From: Arthrobacter sp. Hiyo8
Lineage (GTDB): Bacteria; Actinomycetota; Actinomycetes; Actinomycetales; Micrococcaceae
Assembly: GCA_001549895.1 (NCBI GenBank)
Contig: AP014719.1
Location: 2,914,001 to 2,978,000 of the forward strand
Direction: 5' to 3'
Length of the DNA stretch: 64,000 nt
Under the pieces are notes generated by a model. That model was given only the letters and a program-made list of their open reading frames with translations. It did no database searches and was not told where the DNA came from. The stretch's first letter is position 1. Every line of letters begins with the position of its first letter. This document shows positions 1 through 10,761 of this stretch, one piece after another. A program made the position numbers and the translations under genes.

Positions 1-744
1 GAACCACACTCAGCTTCACTTCGGGAACGCCGGCCGAGCGTGCGAAGTTTGCGGCGATTTCCCGCATCGTCATTGCCGGACCCGTGGGGGCGTGCAGTAC
101 CGAGTTCCAGAGTTCGGGCTTTTGCGCTGCGGCGATCATGGCTGCGGCAAGATCCGGGACGTAGGTGAAAGAGTGCGGCTGCCCGGCGCTTCCGAGAACC
201 TGGACCGTCTTGCCCTTGAGGACCAGGGGCACCATGCGCTCGCCGGCATGCGCCATGCGGGCCCGCGGCCCGAAGAAATCGCCCGCCACCACGCTGACGG
301 TATTCGCCGGGTGGGCTTGGCGGGCCTTCAGCAGGGCAGAGCGGATCCCGCGCTTCCCGCCGGTCGCCTCGCGCGGGCTGCTTTCGGTGATGGTCTTGTC
401 CGGCTCGCTGTAGGAGTAGAGGCTCTCAGGGAAGACGACGACGGCGCCCGCTGCCCCCGCGGCGTCCATCACCACTTGCTCTGCTCCAGGAAGCTCGGCC
501 GCCCAGGCTTTGGCCCGGTAGGCAGAACCGTGGATGCAGTGGAAGACGGCCGTGGCGCCGTCGAAGGCTTGCGCCAACTTGCCCGGATCCGAGACGTCCA
601 CCCGGAGCTTTTCGACCAGCGGGTGGTCCGGGCCGCTGCCTGAGCGGGTCAGGACGCGCACCTGTTCTCCGTGGTCCGCGAGTTGCTCGGCAATGGTCCA
701 TCCGACGGGCCTGCTCCTGTGACGACGTACATGGTGTTGCTCAC
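1..744 (-). CDS. NAD(P)-binding epimerase/dehydratase-like protein, partial
   Basis: The N-terminus reads MYVVTGAG-PVGWTIAEQLADHG, a Rossmann nucleotide-binding start typical of NAD-dependent epimerase/dehydratase or NmrA-like short-chain reductases. A region near YSYSEPDKT may hold the catalytic Tyr. The frame stays open to the window edge, so the C-terminus is missing. The start is GTG at 744 or ATG at 732. The first 11 codons and the rest lie in different frames: one G or C is missing near 699-702 (CCCG-TCGG), and restoring it joins them. It is divergent from the TetR gene and shares its operator region, so it is a likely TetR target. The substrate is unknown. Confidence 0.7.
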
Positions 745-785
745 TCTCTGGTTGGGGATCCATTTCTCGGGTGAAGCTCTATTTC

Positions 786-847
786 GAGAGCAGTGCTCTC
801 TGAATTCAGGATGAACCCATTCGAATTGCCTGTCAAGAGCACTGCTC
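786..847. promoter_or_regulatory. Twin palindromic operators between epimerase-like gene and TetR gene
   Basis: GAGAGCA-G-TGCTCTC at 786-800 is a perfect 15-base palindrome. GAGCA-C-TGCTC at 837-847 repeats its core, and a half site AGTGCTCTC lies near 860-868. All sit between the divergent starts. By analogy with other TetR systems, these are inferred to be the autoregulatory operators controlling both genes. Confidence 0.6.
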
Positions 848-888
848 ACATTTGTTGTCAGTGCTCTCCTTTGTGGCATGCTGGATGC

Positions 889-1612
889 ATGGACCTCCCT
901 TCCGCCGCAGCGGCCAAGCACTCGACGCCCCGCGAGCGGGCCGGGCCCAGACCGTGGCGGACATCATCCGGCTGGGTCGCCGGCACCTTGCCTTGCACGG
1001 CGCAGCGGGATTGTCCCTGAGGGCGGTCGCACGCGATCTCGGCGTGGTGTCCTCTGCCGTGTACCGCTATGTGGAGAGCCGCGACGAACTCCTGACCCTC
1101 CTGCTGATTGACGCTTACGGTGAGTTGGGCGACGAAGTGGACACCGCCGTCGACGCCCTCCCGGAGGACGACTACCGCGGCAGGTTCCTGGCGCTCGGGC
1201 GGGCCGTTCGCCAGTGGGCACTGCGCGAGCCGGCACGGTATGCCCTCCTGTTCGGCAGTCCGGTTCCCGGATACCAAGCGCCCGCAGAGCGCACCACGGA
1301 ACCCGGAACGCGGGTGATCTACCGGATGGTGGGGATCTTCGACGCCGCCTACCGCGCAGGCGCCTTGGCCGCCGAAGTGGCGCCCGCCGTCGTCGTTCCT
1401 CCCGCCCTTGCCGCGGACCTCGCGGCTATCCGGGCCGAACTGGGCGTGGCCGTTCCAGAACCTGCGTTGGCGAGGGGCGTGCTGGTGTGGACGTCGGTCT
1501 TTGGGGCGGTCAGCTTCGAGGTGTTCGGCCAATACGGCGCCGACACCTTTGCCGCGCGCGACGAGCTGTTTGAGCACCAGCTCGAGGTGCTGCGGGGGTC
1601 GTGGGGCTGTAG
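889..1612 (+). CDS. TetR/AcrR family transcriptional regulator
   Basis: This is a one-component repressor. The N-terminal helix-turn-helix is clear (TVADIIRLGRRHLALHG, then LSLRAVARDLGVVSSAVYRY, about residues 20-65). It is followed by an all-helical ligand domain resembling the TetR C-terminal WHG type. ATG 889 (MDLPSAAAAKHS) is the natural start but is out of frame with the HTH; one base is missing around 940-947 (GAGCGGGCCGGGCC). A second lost G in the GGGGG run near 1594-1598 would give a stop at 1612, just ahead of the next gene; otherwise the frame runs into it to 1703. The divergent epimerase-like gene and two palindromes upstream suggest the target. Confidence 0.8.
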
Positions 1613-1633
1613 TCGCGAAGGTACAGTAACTGC

Positions 1634-2425
1634 ATGGCCCGTGGACTTGCTGACATCGGTGCGGAGGGCGTCTTGCTCGCCGGGGCAGGCCGCGCCATCC
1701 TGATGCAGATTGCCAATCCCGCGGTCGGTCACGGCGTCGCCGAGCACAGCAATTTCGCCGAACGGCCGCTGGACCGGCTGCGTGCCACCATGACGTACGT
1801 CTACGCCGTGGTCTATGGCACGGAAGAGCAACTGGCCGCCGTGCGCCGGGCCGTGAATCGTGCCCACGCTCCGGTTCGCCGGGCCGCGGACGATTCCACC
1901 GCGGGGTACAACGCCTTCGACGCGCAATCCCAGCTCTGGGTGGTTGCGACCCTCTACGACACCGCCGTCACCGTTTACGAAAAGGTCCATGGAGCCCTCG
2001 ACGACGACACGGCCGATCGTATCTACCGCGAGTATGCGCGGATCGGGACAGCATTGCAGCTGCCCGCCGAGCTCTGGCCTGCCGACCGCCCGGCCTTCGC
2101 GCGCTATTGGGACGAATCCTTACGGAACCTCGAGCCGGATGCAGCCGCTTTGAGGGTGGCACACGAACTCCTGCACCCCGTGAGCGGGCCGTTCTTGATG
2201 CGCTTGAGCATGCCGTTGGTCCGGCTGGTGACTGCGGGCTTGCTGCCGGAGCATCTTCGCGCGGGATTCGGGCTTCCGTGGAAGGCCCGCCATCAACGCA
2301 GCTTCGATGGCACCATCCGGCTCTTGGCGGCGGCTTATCCAAGGCTGCCGGAAAAAATCAGGCATTGGCCGAAAAACTACTATCTTGGCCGGCTCGGACC
2401 GGGCGAGCCGGGCCCTGGCAAGTAG
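1634..2425 (+). CDS. DUF2236 / oxygenase MpaB family protein
   Basis: A 263-residue protein that matches the DUF2236 family (latex-clearing-protein/MpaB-like), seen in the opening GVLLAGAGRAILMQIANPAV followed by GVAEHSNF and the arginine-rich RLRATMTYVYAVVYGT segment. Some family members bind heme and act as oxygenases; the substrate here is unknown. It follows the TetR gene closely and is read in the same direction, a common pairing in Actinobacteria, so co-transcription is likely. The frame is intact. A GAAGG sequence lies about 12 bases before the ATG. Confidence 0.8.
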   Translation: MARGLADIGAEGVLLAGAGRAILMQIANPAVGHGVAEHSNFAERPLDRLRATMTYVYAVVYGTEEQLAAVRRAVNRAHAPVRRAADDSTAGYNAFDAQSQLWVVATLYDTAVTVYEKVHGALDDDTADRIYREYARIGTALQLPAELWPADRPAFARYWDESLRNLEPDAAALRVAHELLHPVSGPFLMRLSMPLVRLVTAGLLPEHLRAGFGLPWKARHQRSFDGTIRLLAAAYPRLPEKIRHWPKNYYLGRLGPGEPGPGK

Positions 2426-2431
2426 GCGCCC

Positions 2432-3313
2432 ATGCGTGAGCTCACCGCGGTGGAGGAACTTATCGACGGGAGCGCGAGCCGATTCCTGGGAAGTGCCCCG
2501 GCCCAAGGACTGCGATCAAGGCTCACCGAGTTCACGGTCTTCGGCCTCAAACAGGCGTGGGCGTGCGTCTTCGGCGCCTCGCTCCTTGCCGTCATTTTCG
2601 CAGCTCACCTCTGGTATCCGGCCAACGCCGGCCTCGCGCGGAACGATTTCCTGACGATCGCCGCCGTCGTGATCCAAATCCTCATGGTGGCCACGAGGCT
2701 GGAAACCTTGCGCGAGCTCAGGGTGATCGTGCTCTTCCACTTGGTGGGAACGGCCATGGAGTTGTTCAAGACCGACGTCGGCTCGTGGTCCTATGAAGCC
2801 GAAGGTGTCCTGCGGGTCGGCGCCGTTCCGCTCTTCAGCGGCTTCATGTACGCAGCGGTCGGCTCGTACATGGTGCGGGTTTACCGGGTTTTCGATCTGC
2901 GCTTCGCGAGGTATCCGCGGCGTTGGATCACTGCGGTCCTGGCTGCGGGCATCTATGTGAACTTCTTTTCGCACCACTTCATCGTTGATGCGCGCTGGGT
3001 CCTGCTGGCCGCCGTCGTCGTGATCTTTGGCCGGTGCGTCATGCACTTCCGGGTGTTCCGGCGTCGATTCCGGATGCCGCTGGTCGTCTCGTTCCTGCTG
3101 GTGGCGCTCTTTATCTGGATTGCCGAGAACATCGCCACCTGGTCGCACGCCTGGTTGTATCCGAGCCAACTGGACGGCTGGCACTTGGTGTCCCCGGACA
3201 AGCTTGTCTCGTGGTTCCTCCTGATGATCATCTCCGTGGTGCTGGTGGCGTGGGTGTACAAGCCGATGCCGCCTGACGCTGCACGCGTTCTCCCACGGCG
3301 AAATCGCGCGTAA
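2432..3313 (+). CDS. DUF817 family integral membrane protein
   Basis: A 293-residue protein with about seven to eight hydrophobic segments. It starts with a soluble stretch ending in FTVFGLKQAWACVFG, the conserved opening of DUF817. Charged loop motifs such as FKTDVGSWSY and FFSHHFIVDARW are also family-like. The function of DUF817 is not known to me. The gene begins 6 bases after the DUF2236 stop and probably belongs to the same transcript. The frame is intact. There is no strong ribosome binding site, which fits translational coupling. Confidence 0.75.
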   Translation: MRELTAVEELIDGSASRFLGSAPAQGLRSRLTEFTVFGLKQAWACVFGASLLAVIFAAHLWYPANAGLARNDFLTIAAVVIQILMVATRLETLRELRVIVLFHLVGTAMELFKTDVGSWSYEAEGVLRVGAVPLFSGFMYAAVGSYMVRVYRVFDLRFARYPRRWITAVLAAGIYVNFFSHHFIVDARWVLLAAVVVIFGRCVMHFRVFRRRFRMPLVVSFLLVALFIWIAENIATWSHAWLYPSQLDGWHLVSPDKLVSWFLLMIISVVLVAWVYKPMPPDAARVLPRRNRA

Positions 3314-3354
3314 ATCCCCGAGTTTCCGCGGTCTTTTGGCATCCGGTGAGCAGA

Positions 3355-3428
3355 GTTGAGCGTACTCGACTCAACTTTGGATTGACATTGAATGAGGCCT
3401 GAGTACAGTTGAGTGCAGAACGCTCAAC
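3355..3428 (+). promoter_or_regulatory. dnaK operon promoter with two HAIR (HspR) operators
   Basis: HAIR 1 is GTTGAGC-N7-ACTCAAC at 3355-3375; HAIR 2 is GTTGAGT-N7-GCTCAAC at 3408-3428. Both match the HspR consensus CTTGAGT-N7-ACTCAAG. Between them, TTGACA (3382-3387) and TACAGT (3404-3409) with a 16-base spacer form a sigma-70 type promoter. HAIR 2 overlaps the -10 box, so bound HspR would block RNA polymerase. Confidence 0.85.
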
Positions 3429-3454
3429 CCGGTTTCATTGAAAGGAAGCAACAT

Positions 3455-5314
<1,860 letters not shown>

Positions 5315-5316
5315 GC

Positions 5317-5955
5317 ATGCCTCACCACGGCAACGACGCAGAGCACTCACCTTCCAACAACGAGGGCAACGAGCAGCACAAGCCGGTCATTCGGGACAAC
5401 CGCAAGGTTGACCCCGAGACCGGGGCCGCTCGCCACACCCAAGGATCGGCAGCTGAATCCAACGCCGCTGCCGAGGGCGACGCCCTGTCCCAGGCTGAGG
5501 AAATCCTCAACGGCATGGAGGTCCCGGCTGAAGAGTCGGTAGCCCCCGGCGCCGCTGCGGAAGCAGAGGCCGCGGAACTCCGCAACGACCTCTTGCGCCT
5601 GCAGGCCGAGTACGTCAACTACCGCAAGCGCGTCGAACGCGACCGCGCCGTCGCAGGGGAAATGGCCGTCATCGGCGTCCTGAACGCCCTGCTGCCGGTG
5701 CTCGACGACGTCGACGCCGCCCGCCAGCACGGCGACCTCGCGGACGGCCCGTTCGCCGCGATCGCCGCCAAGCTGGAGAACGCGCTGAAGACGTACGGCC
5801 TGGAGCGCATCGCGGAAACCGGAGTCGAATTCGACCCCACGATCCACGAAGCACTCATCCAGCAGCCGGGCGAGGACATCGAAGTTGACACCGTCAGCCA
5901 AGTGCTGCGCTCCGGCTACCGCTCGGGCGGCCGAGTGCTGCGCGCGGCCAAGTGA
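5317..5955 (+). CDS. grpE: Nucleotide exchange factor GrpE
   Basis: This is the co-chaperone that releases ADP from DnaK. The 212-residue product has a long, disordered, acidic N-terminus. The coiled-coil helix comes next ([19 protein letters not shown]), then the C-terminal beta domain with the GrpE signature ([17 protein letters not shown], ending [14 protein letters not shown]). It begins 2 bases after the dnaK stop, which indicates coupled translation. The frame is intact. Confidence 0.96.
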   Translation: MPHHGNDAEHSPSNNEGNEQHKPVIRDNRKVDPETGAARHTQGSAAESNAAAEGDALSQAEEILNGMEVPAEESVAPGAAAEAEAAELRNDLLRLQAEYVNYRKRVERDRAVAGEMAVIGVLNALLPVLDDVDAARQHGDLADGPFAAIAAKLENALKTYGLERIAETGVEFDPTIHEALIQQPGEDIEVDTVSQVLRSGYRSGGRVLRAAK

Positions 5956-6002
5956 TCGTGGCTGTGCCGGCTTAGACGGAGTTACCGCCTCACCGCGCCT
6001 TC

Positions 6003-6256
6003 GCGGATGAGGGGCCCCGCCCTTCGCGTGGCGGCTTGGTCCTTACGGACCCAAGCCGCCACGCTCCGGCAGGCCCGATGCCACTCCCGGGCCCCCTCAT
6101 CCGCTACGGCTCAAGCGGTTTTCTCGCCTAAGGTGAGTTGACCACAAGCTCGCAGCGATACATGGGCCCCGGGAGTGGCATCGGGCCTATCGGAGCCGGG
6201 TGGCTGAGGATCGAAGATCCTTGGCCACCCGGCGGAGGGCGGGGCCCATGTATCGC
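6003..6256. repeat. Nested inverted-repeat cluster between grpE and dnaJ
   Basis: Two large hairpins occupy most of the 338-base grpE-dnaJ gap. Hairpin 1 pairs GCGGATGAGGGG (from 6003) with CCCCCTCATCCGC (to 6104) and contains an inner 14-base stem, 6026-6039 with 6051-6064. Hairpin 2 has perfect 16-base arms at 6155-6170 and 6241-6256, enclosing an 18-base stem at 6195-6212/6216-6233 with loop GAA. In addition, 6071-6091 is the inverse complement of about 6168-6188, linking the two hairpins. The arrangement resembles REP/BIME-like palindromic elements and may attenuate or process the operon mRNA. Confidence 0.75.
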
Positions 6257-6293
6257 GGAGAGCTCGGCAAGAACAGATCGAAAGGAAACGCCC

Positions 6294-7255
6294 TTGGCCA
6301 GCCAGGACTGGGTTGAGAAGGATTTTTACGCCATCCTTGGTGTCGCCAAGGACGCCTCTGACGCTGACATCAAGAAGGCGTACCGCAAGCTTGCGCGGAA
6401 GTACCATCCGGATACCAATTCCGGGGATGCTGCTGCGGAGAAGAAGTTCAAGGACATCTCGGAGGCCTATTCGGTGCTCTCGGATGCCGAGGAGCGCCAG
6501 CAGTACGATGCCATTCGCGCCATGGGCGGGGCACGCTTCGCGCCGGGCGCAGCTCGCGGCGGCCCGGCCAATGGCGGCTTCGAGGACCTGTTCGGCGGGC
6601 TTTTCGGCGGCGGACGCCAGCCTGCCGGTGCCGGGGGCATCCCGCCCGAGTTCGCTGACCTCTTCGGCGGTGGCTTCGGTGGTGGACAGACCGGGTTCCA
6701 GCGGCCCCGCAAAAGGGCAGCGACCGCACGGCGTCCACCTCTATTTCCTTTGCAGGCTCCATTCATGGCACCACGGTGAGCCTCCGCGAAAGCAACGGCA
6801 ACGTCATCGACGTGAAGATTCCCGCGGGCATCAGGGACGGCCAGAAGGTCCGCCAGCGTGGCAAAGGCAACCCGGGCGCAGCCGGAAACGGGGACCTCAT
6901 CATCACGGTGAACGTCAAGCCCCACGATTTCTTCAACCGCGACGGCGACAACATCCGGATCCACGTGCCGGTCACCTTCGCCGAGGCGGCCTTGGGTTCC
7001 AACATCCACGTGCCGACGCTCGACGGCGACACTGTCACCGTCCGCGTCCCGGCCGGCACGCCTTCCGGGCGGACGCTCCGGGTCAAAGGCCGAGGCGTCA
7101 AGACCTCGAAGGGCACCGGAGACCTGCTGGTGACGATCGACGTCTCCGTCCCGCAGAACCTCAACAAACAGGCCGAGGAAGCTGTCAAGGCGTTCGCCGC
7201 GGCCACGGCCGACGCCGATCCTCGCCACGACCTGGCCGCCAAGGCCCGCTTGTAG
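6294..7255 (+). CDS. dnaJ: DnaJ-type co-chaperone, CbpA-like, without zinc finger
   Basis: An Hsp40 that stimulates DnaK ATPase. The J domain is at residues 8-75 ([23 protein letters not shown] in KYHPDTN). It is followed by a Gly/Phe-rich linker ([13 protein letters not shown]) and directly by the beta-sandwich C-terminal domain ([22 protein letters not shown]-type [14 protein letters not shown]). The four CxxCxGxG zinc repeats of classical DnaJ are absent, so it is CbpA/DnaJ2-like, about 320 residues. The start is TTG 6294, preceded by AAAGGAAA at 6281-6288; no ATG fits. One A or G is missing in the run near 6711-6718 (CGCAAAAGGGC), which splits the frame just before the C-terminal domain. 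Confidence 0.93.
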
Positions 7256-7284
7256 CGGTAGAAGACATGGGAGGGGACGTAGGC

Positions 7285-7707
7285 ATGGGCATCGACATCA
7301 ACCAGCCGATCTTCGTCATCTCCGTCGCGGCCGAACTGGCTGACATGCACCCGCAGACCCTGCGCCAGTACGACCGCCTCGGGATCGTGTCGCCGAGCCG
7401 TGCGCCGGGCAAGTCCCGGCGTTACTCCCAACGCGACATCGACCGCTTGCGCGAGGTCCAGCGGCTCTCCCACGAAGGCGTGTCCCTTGAGGGCATCAAG
7501 CGCATCCTTGAGCTCGAAAACCAGGTGGCCGCGCTGCAGTTCCGCGTGGCCGAGTTGAGCGAGGAACTGCAGCGGCGGCGGAGCCCGATGGAGGCCCGCG
7601 TTTTTGCTGCGGGAGCAGCCGGCGACGTCGTCAGCCTGGCCCGCGGGCAGCGGCCCCGGGCGCGGTCCCAGGCAGTTGTGGTGTGGAGACCGCGACCGGG
7701 GGAGTAG
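7285..7707 (+). CDS. hspR: Heat-shock repressor HspR (MerR family)
   Basis: Autorepressor of the dnaK operon and of clpB, acting at HAIR repeats, usually together with DnaK. The MerR-type winged HTH spans about residues 8-75 (HPQTLRQYDRLGIVSPSR, RYSQRDIDRLREVQRLS). It is followed by a coiled coil (LELENQVAALQFRVAEL) and a basic tail. ATG 7285 is preceded by GGAGGGG at a good distance; ATG 7267 is in frame but lacks a ribosome binding site. The frame is intact. It converges on the next gene with only 4 bases between the stops. Confidence 0.93.
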   Translation: MGIDINQPIFVISVAAELADMHPQTLRQYDRLGIVSPSRAPGKSRRYSQRDIDRLREVQRLSHEGVSLEGIKRILELENQVAALQFRVAELSEELQRRRSPMEARVFAAGAAGDVVSLARGQRPRARSQAVVVWRPRPGE

Positions 7708-7711
7708 TCCT

Positions 7712-8347
7712 CTAGGGCCGCGAGAGGGACGCCAGTCGCACCGGCGCATCCTGCCCGGCCCACGTGCCCCGAAGGGCAGCCGAATCTTCCGAACCCTGGA
7801 TCCCCAGATCCAGGACGCGGTTCACCTGGACGGTGAGTTCACCGGCGTCGATGCTGGTAACGCCGCCTTCGGTGATCGGCGCTGCGGGACTCAGAGCGGG
7901 GACTTCGCTGCCGGGGGTTCCACTGCCCTTGGCCTCGACGGAACTCGCCCTTGGCTCCAGCACGCCGTCCATGTCCACGAACTGTTCGGCTTCCCGCTGC
8001 CCAGTGAGGATGGCGGTGGCCAGGGCAGCGACGTAGACGGGATCGGTGCAGGCGTCGTACACCCACCTCGTGCCCAACACGGAGTGTTCCATGGTGCCGA
8101 GCAGCGAGTGCTCCGCACGGGGCAATTCCGAACCCCGGTAGCTCAGGGGAACCTGGTAGACCTTGCCGCCGTGGGAGACCAAGTGGGTTTCGAGGCCGAC
8201 TTCGCCGTCCGGATCATCGAAGCGGTACGCACCGAGCAGCTCGGGCGGCGCGGAGCCATCCTTGGTAAACCACGGCTGGACGCGCAAATACCTTTCGATG
8301 AGCTCCAGTTTGCTGGGACGCAGGGTTGCTTGATGGATGATAGCCAT
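7712..8347 (-). CDS. Maltokinase N-terminal cap-like domain protein
   Basis: A 211-residue protein opening with AIIHQATLRPSKLELI and containing a QPWF segment, which resembles the N-terminal cap domain of actinobacterial maltokinases and their stand-alone relatives (CG0192-like). No kinase domain follows, so it is not a maltokinase; its own role is not established. The Ser/Ala/Pro-rich stretch around residues 130-160 looks like a flexible linker before a small beta-rich tail. It starts 10 bases downstream of the hydroxylase stop on the same strand, but is probably not functionally linked to it. The frame is intact. Confidence 0.6.
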   Translation of the reverse strand: MAIIHQATLRPSKLELIERYLRVQPWFTKDGSAPPELLGAYRFDDPDGEVGLETHLVSHGGKVYQVPLSYRGSELPRAEHSLLGTMEHSVLGTRWVYDACTDPVYVAALATAILTGQREAEQFVDMDGVLEPRASSVEAKGSGTPGSEVPALSPAAPITEGGVTSIDAGELTVQVNRVLDLGIQGSEDSAALRGTWAGQDAPVRLASLSRP

Positions 8348-8357
8348 GGGGTCCAGC

Positions 8358-10747
8358 CTAGTTGGCCAGCGCGGGGGCGGAGACAGACTGCGGGGTCCAG
8401 CGTAGGTGCGTGTTGCCGGCGTCGGATTCCGGCTCTTTCAAGAGGGACAGGCGGGGGCGCACCGCATCCGTGCGGGAGCTCGGCGGTTTCCGCCGGCCCG
8501 CCCGGAACTGAGGCACCCACTGCGCTCCGGCGCCCTGGTATTCCTGCTCGGCTGCGGCGTGGAGTGTCCACTGGGGTCGAACAGGTGCGTCCGGCCAAGC
8601 GCCACGAGGTCTGCCCGTCCTGCAAGGAGGATGGAGTTGACGTCGTCGTAGCTGGAGATGGCCCCGACGGCGATGACGGCTGCTCCCGCCGGCGCGGCAA
8701 CTTCCTGCCGGATGCGGTCGGCGAAAGGAGTCTGGTAGCTGCGGCCGAAAGCCGGTTGTTCTTCCTTGGCGACCTGGCCGGTGGAGACGTCGATCCCCGC
8801 GGCGCCGTGGGCCACGAATGCCCGCGCGATGTCGAGCGAGTCGTCCGAGGTGTTGCCGCCTTCGATCCAGTCCGTCGCGGAGATGCGTACCGTCACAGGC
8901 TTGCTGGCAGGCCAAGCCGCGCGGACGGCGTCGAACACTTCCAAGGGGAACCGCAGCCGGTTCTGCACGCTACCGCCGTATTCGTCCTTCCGGAGATTGG
9001 ACACCGGCGAAAGGAAGGAGGAGAGCAGGTAGCCGTGCGCGGCGTGGAGCTCGAGGAGGTCGAAGCCTGCTTCATCGGCCCGACGGGCAGCTTCCACGAA
9101 CTGGGCTTTGATGGCTTTCATGCCTGCAAGGTCGAGTTCCACGGGCGTCTGGTTGCCGGGACCGTACGGCAGGGCCGACGGGCCAACGGCCTGCCAGTTG
9201 CCGGATTCGAGCGGTTCGTCGATGCCTTCCCACATCAGCCGGGTGGAGCCCTTGCGTCCGGAGTGTCCGATTTGGGCCCCGATCTTGGCTGTCGAGCGAG
9301 CGTGGACGAAGTCCACGATTTCCTTCCAGCTCTCGCGCTGGCCGTCCGTGTACAGGCCGGTGCAGCCGGGGGTGATCCGCCCGCTCTCGGAAACACACAC
9401 CATTTCGGTCATGACCAGTCCGGCACCGCCGAGTGCCTTGGAGCCGAGGTGGACTTTGTGGAAGTCGCCGGGGACGCCATCCACTGCGGAGTACATGTCC
9501 ATGGGGGACACGACGATGCGGTTCTTGAGCTCGAGTCCGCCGATCCGGAACGGTTGGAACATGGCCGGGGCGGTCTCCGCCAGTCCTTGGGATTGGGCGA
9601 AGTTGCGGTCTACGGTGTCGGCGAATTCCGGGTCGCGCAAGCGCAGGTTCTCCTGGGTGATGCGGCGGCTCCGCGTGAGCAGGTTGAAAGCGAACTGCGT
9701 CGGGTCCTGCTCCTTGTATTGGGCGATCCGCTCGAACCATTCCAGCGAAGCCTGGGCTGCACGCTGGGTGGAGGCGACAACCGGACGCCGCTCGGTTTCA
9801 TAGGCAGAGAGTGCAGATTCCACATCCGGGTGCTCGTGCAGGCAAGCGGCGAGTGCCAGGGAGTCCTCCATGGCGAGCTTCGTGCCCGAGCCGATGGAGA
9901 AGTGTGCGGTGTGCGCGGCATCGCCGAGGAGCACAACGTTGCCGTGGCGCCAGTTTTGATTGCGGACGGTGGTGAAGTTGATCCACTTGGAGTTGTTGGA
10001 CAGGACCTCGTAGCCATCGAGTTCCTCGGCGAAGATGGAACGGATCTTGCTGATCGCCTTCTCGTCGGACACGCCTGGCGGGAAGACATCGGCTGCGGTC
10101 TCGTCGAAGCCGGCAGCCCGCCACACGTCCTCGTGCATTTCGACAATGAACGTGGATCCTTCGTCGGAGTACGGGTAGCCATGGATCTGCATGACTCCCC
10201 ATTCGGTTTCCTTGACGAAGAACTTGAATGCCTCGAATACCTGGTCTGTGCCCAGCCACATGAACTTGTTGGGCCGCGGGTCCAGGCTTGGAGAGAAGGA
10301 GTCCGCATATTTGGCGCGGATCTGGGAGTTGATCCCATCTGCGGCGAGGACCAGGTCATGGCTGGCCTCAAGCTCTTCAACGGGCGGCGCGACGGTCTGG
10401 AAACGCAGGTCGACTCCGAGTTCGGCGCAGCGGCGCTGAAGCAGTTCCAGCAGTTCCTTTCGGCTCATGGCCGCAAAGCCCTGGCCGCCCACCGTCACCG
10501 TTTCGCCGCCGAAGTGGATGTCGATGTCGGACCAGCGGGCGAAGCGACGGCTCATGTACTCGGCCACGACGGGGTCGGCGTTGCCGATGCCGCCGAGCGT
10601 CTCATCGGAAAAGACGACGCCGAAACCGAAGGTGTCGCTGGCGGCGTTGCGTTCCCAAAGGGTGATGTCGTGTGACGGGTCGAGCTGCTTCATCAGGGCC
10701 GCGAAGTACAGGCCGCCGGGGCCGCCTCCTACGATTGCGATTTTCAT
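8358..10747 (-). CDS. Fused aryl-CoA 5-hydroxylase / NADH:flavin oxidoreductase (salicylyl- or 2-aminobenzoyl-CoA type)
   Basis: A two-domain flavoenzyme of about 795 residues. The N-terminal half is an FAD aromatic monooxygenase (GGGPGGLYFAALMKQLD at the start; second FAD motif VVLLGDAAHTAHFSIGSGTK). The C-terminal half is an Old Yellow Enzyme-type FMN barrel (KNRIVVSPMDMYSA, ELHAAHGYLLSSFLSP, YGGSVQNRLRF). This fusion is known from salicylyl-CoA 5-hydroxylase (SdgC) and 2-aminobenzoyl-CoA monooxygenase/reductase. Those enzymes hydroxylate the CoA thioester, and the second domain may reduce the product. A lost C near 8573 (GACCCC-AGTGG) shifts the last 70 codons; restoring it gives a stop at 8358. 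AAAAGGAGC precedes ATG 10747. The operon order supports an aryl-CoA substrate. Confidence 0.88.
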
Positions 10748-10761
10748 GCTTTTGCTCCTTT

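Noticed and set aside
7604..10675. A 1,023-codon open frame on the plus strand opposite the hydroxylase gene
   Set aside because: It is antisense to a clearly recognisable two-domain flavoenzyme, starts inside hspR and shows no known domain. Long antisense frames are expected in high-GC DNA.
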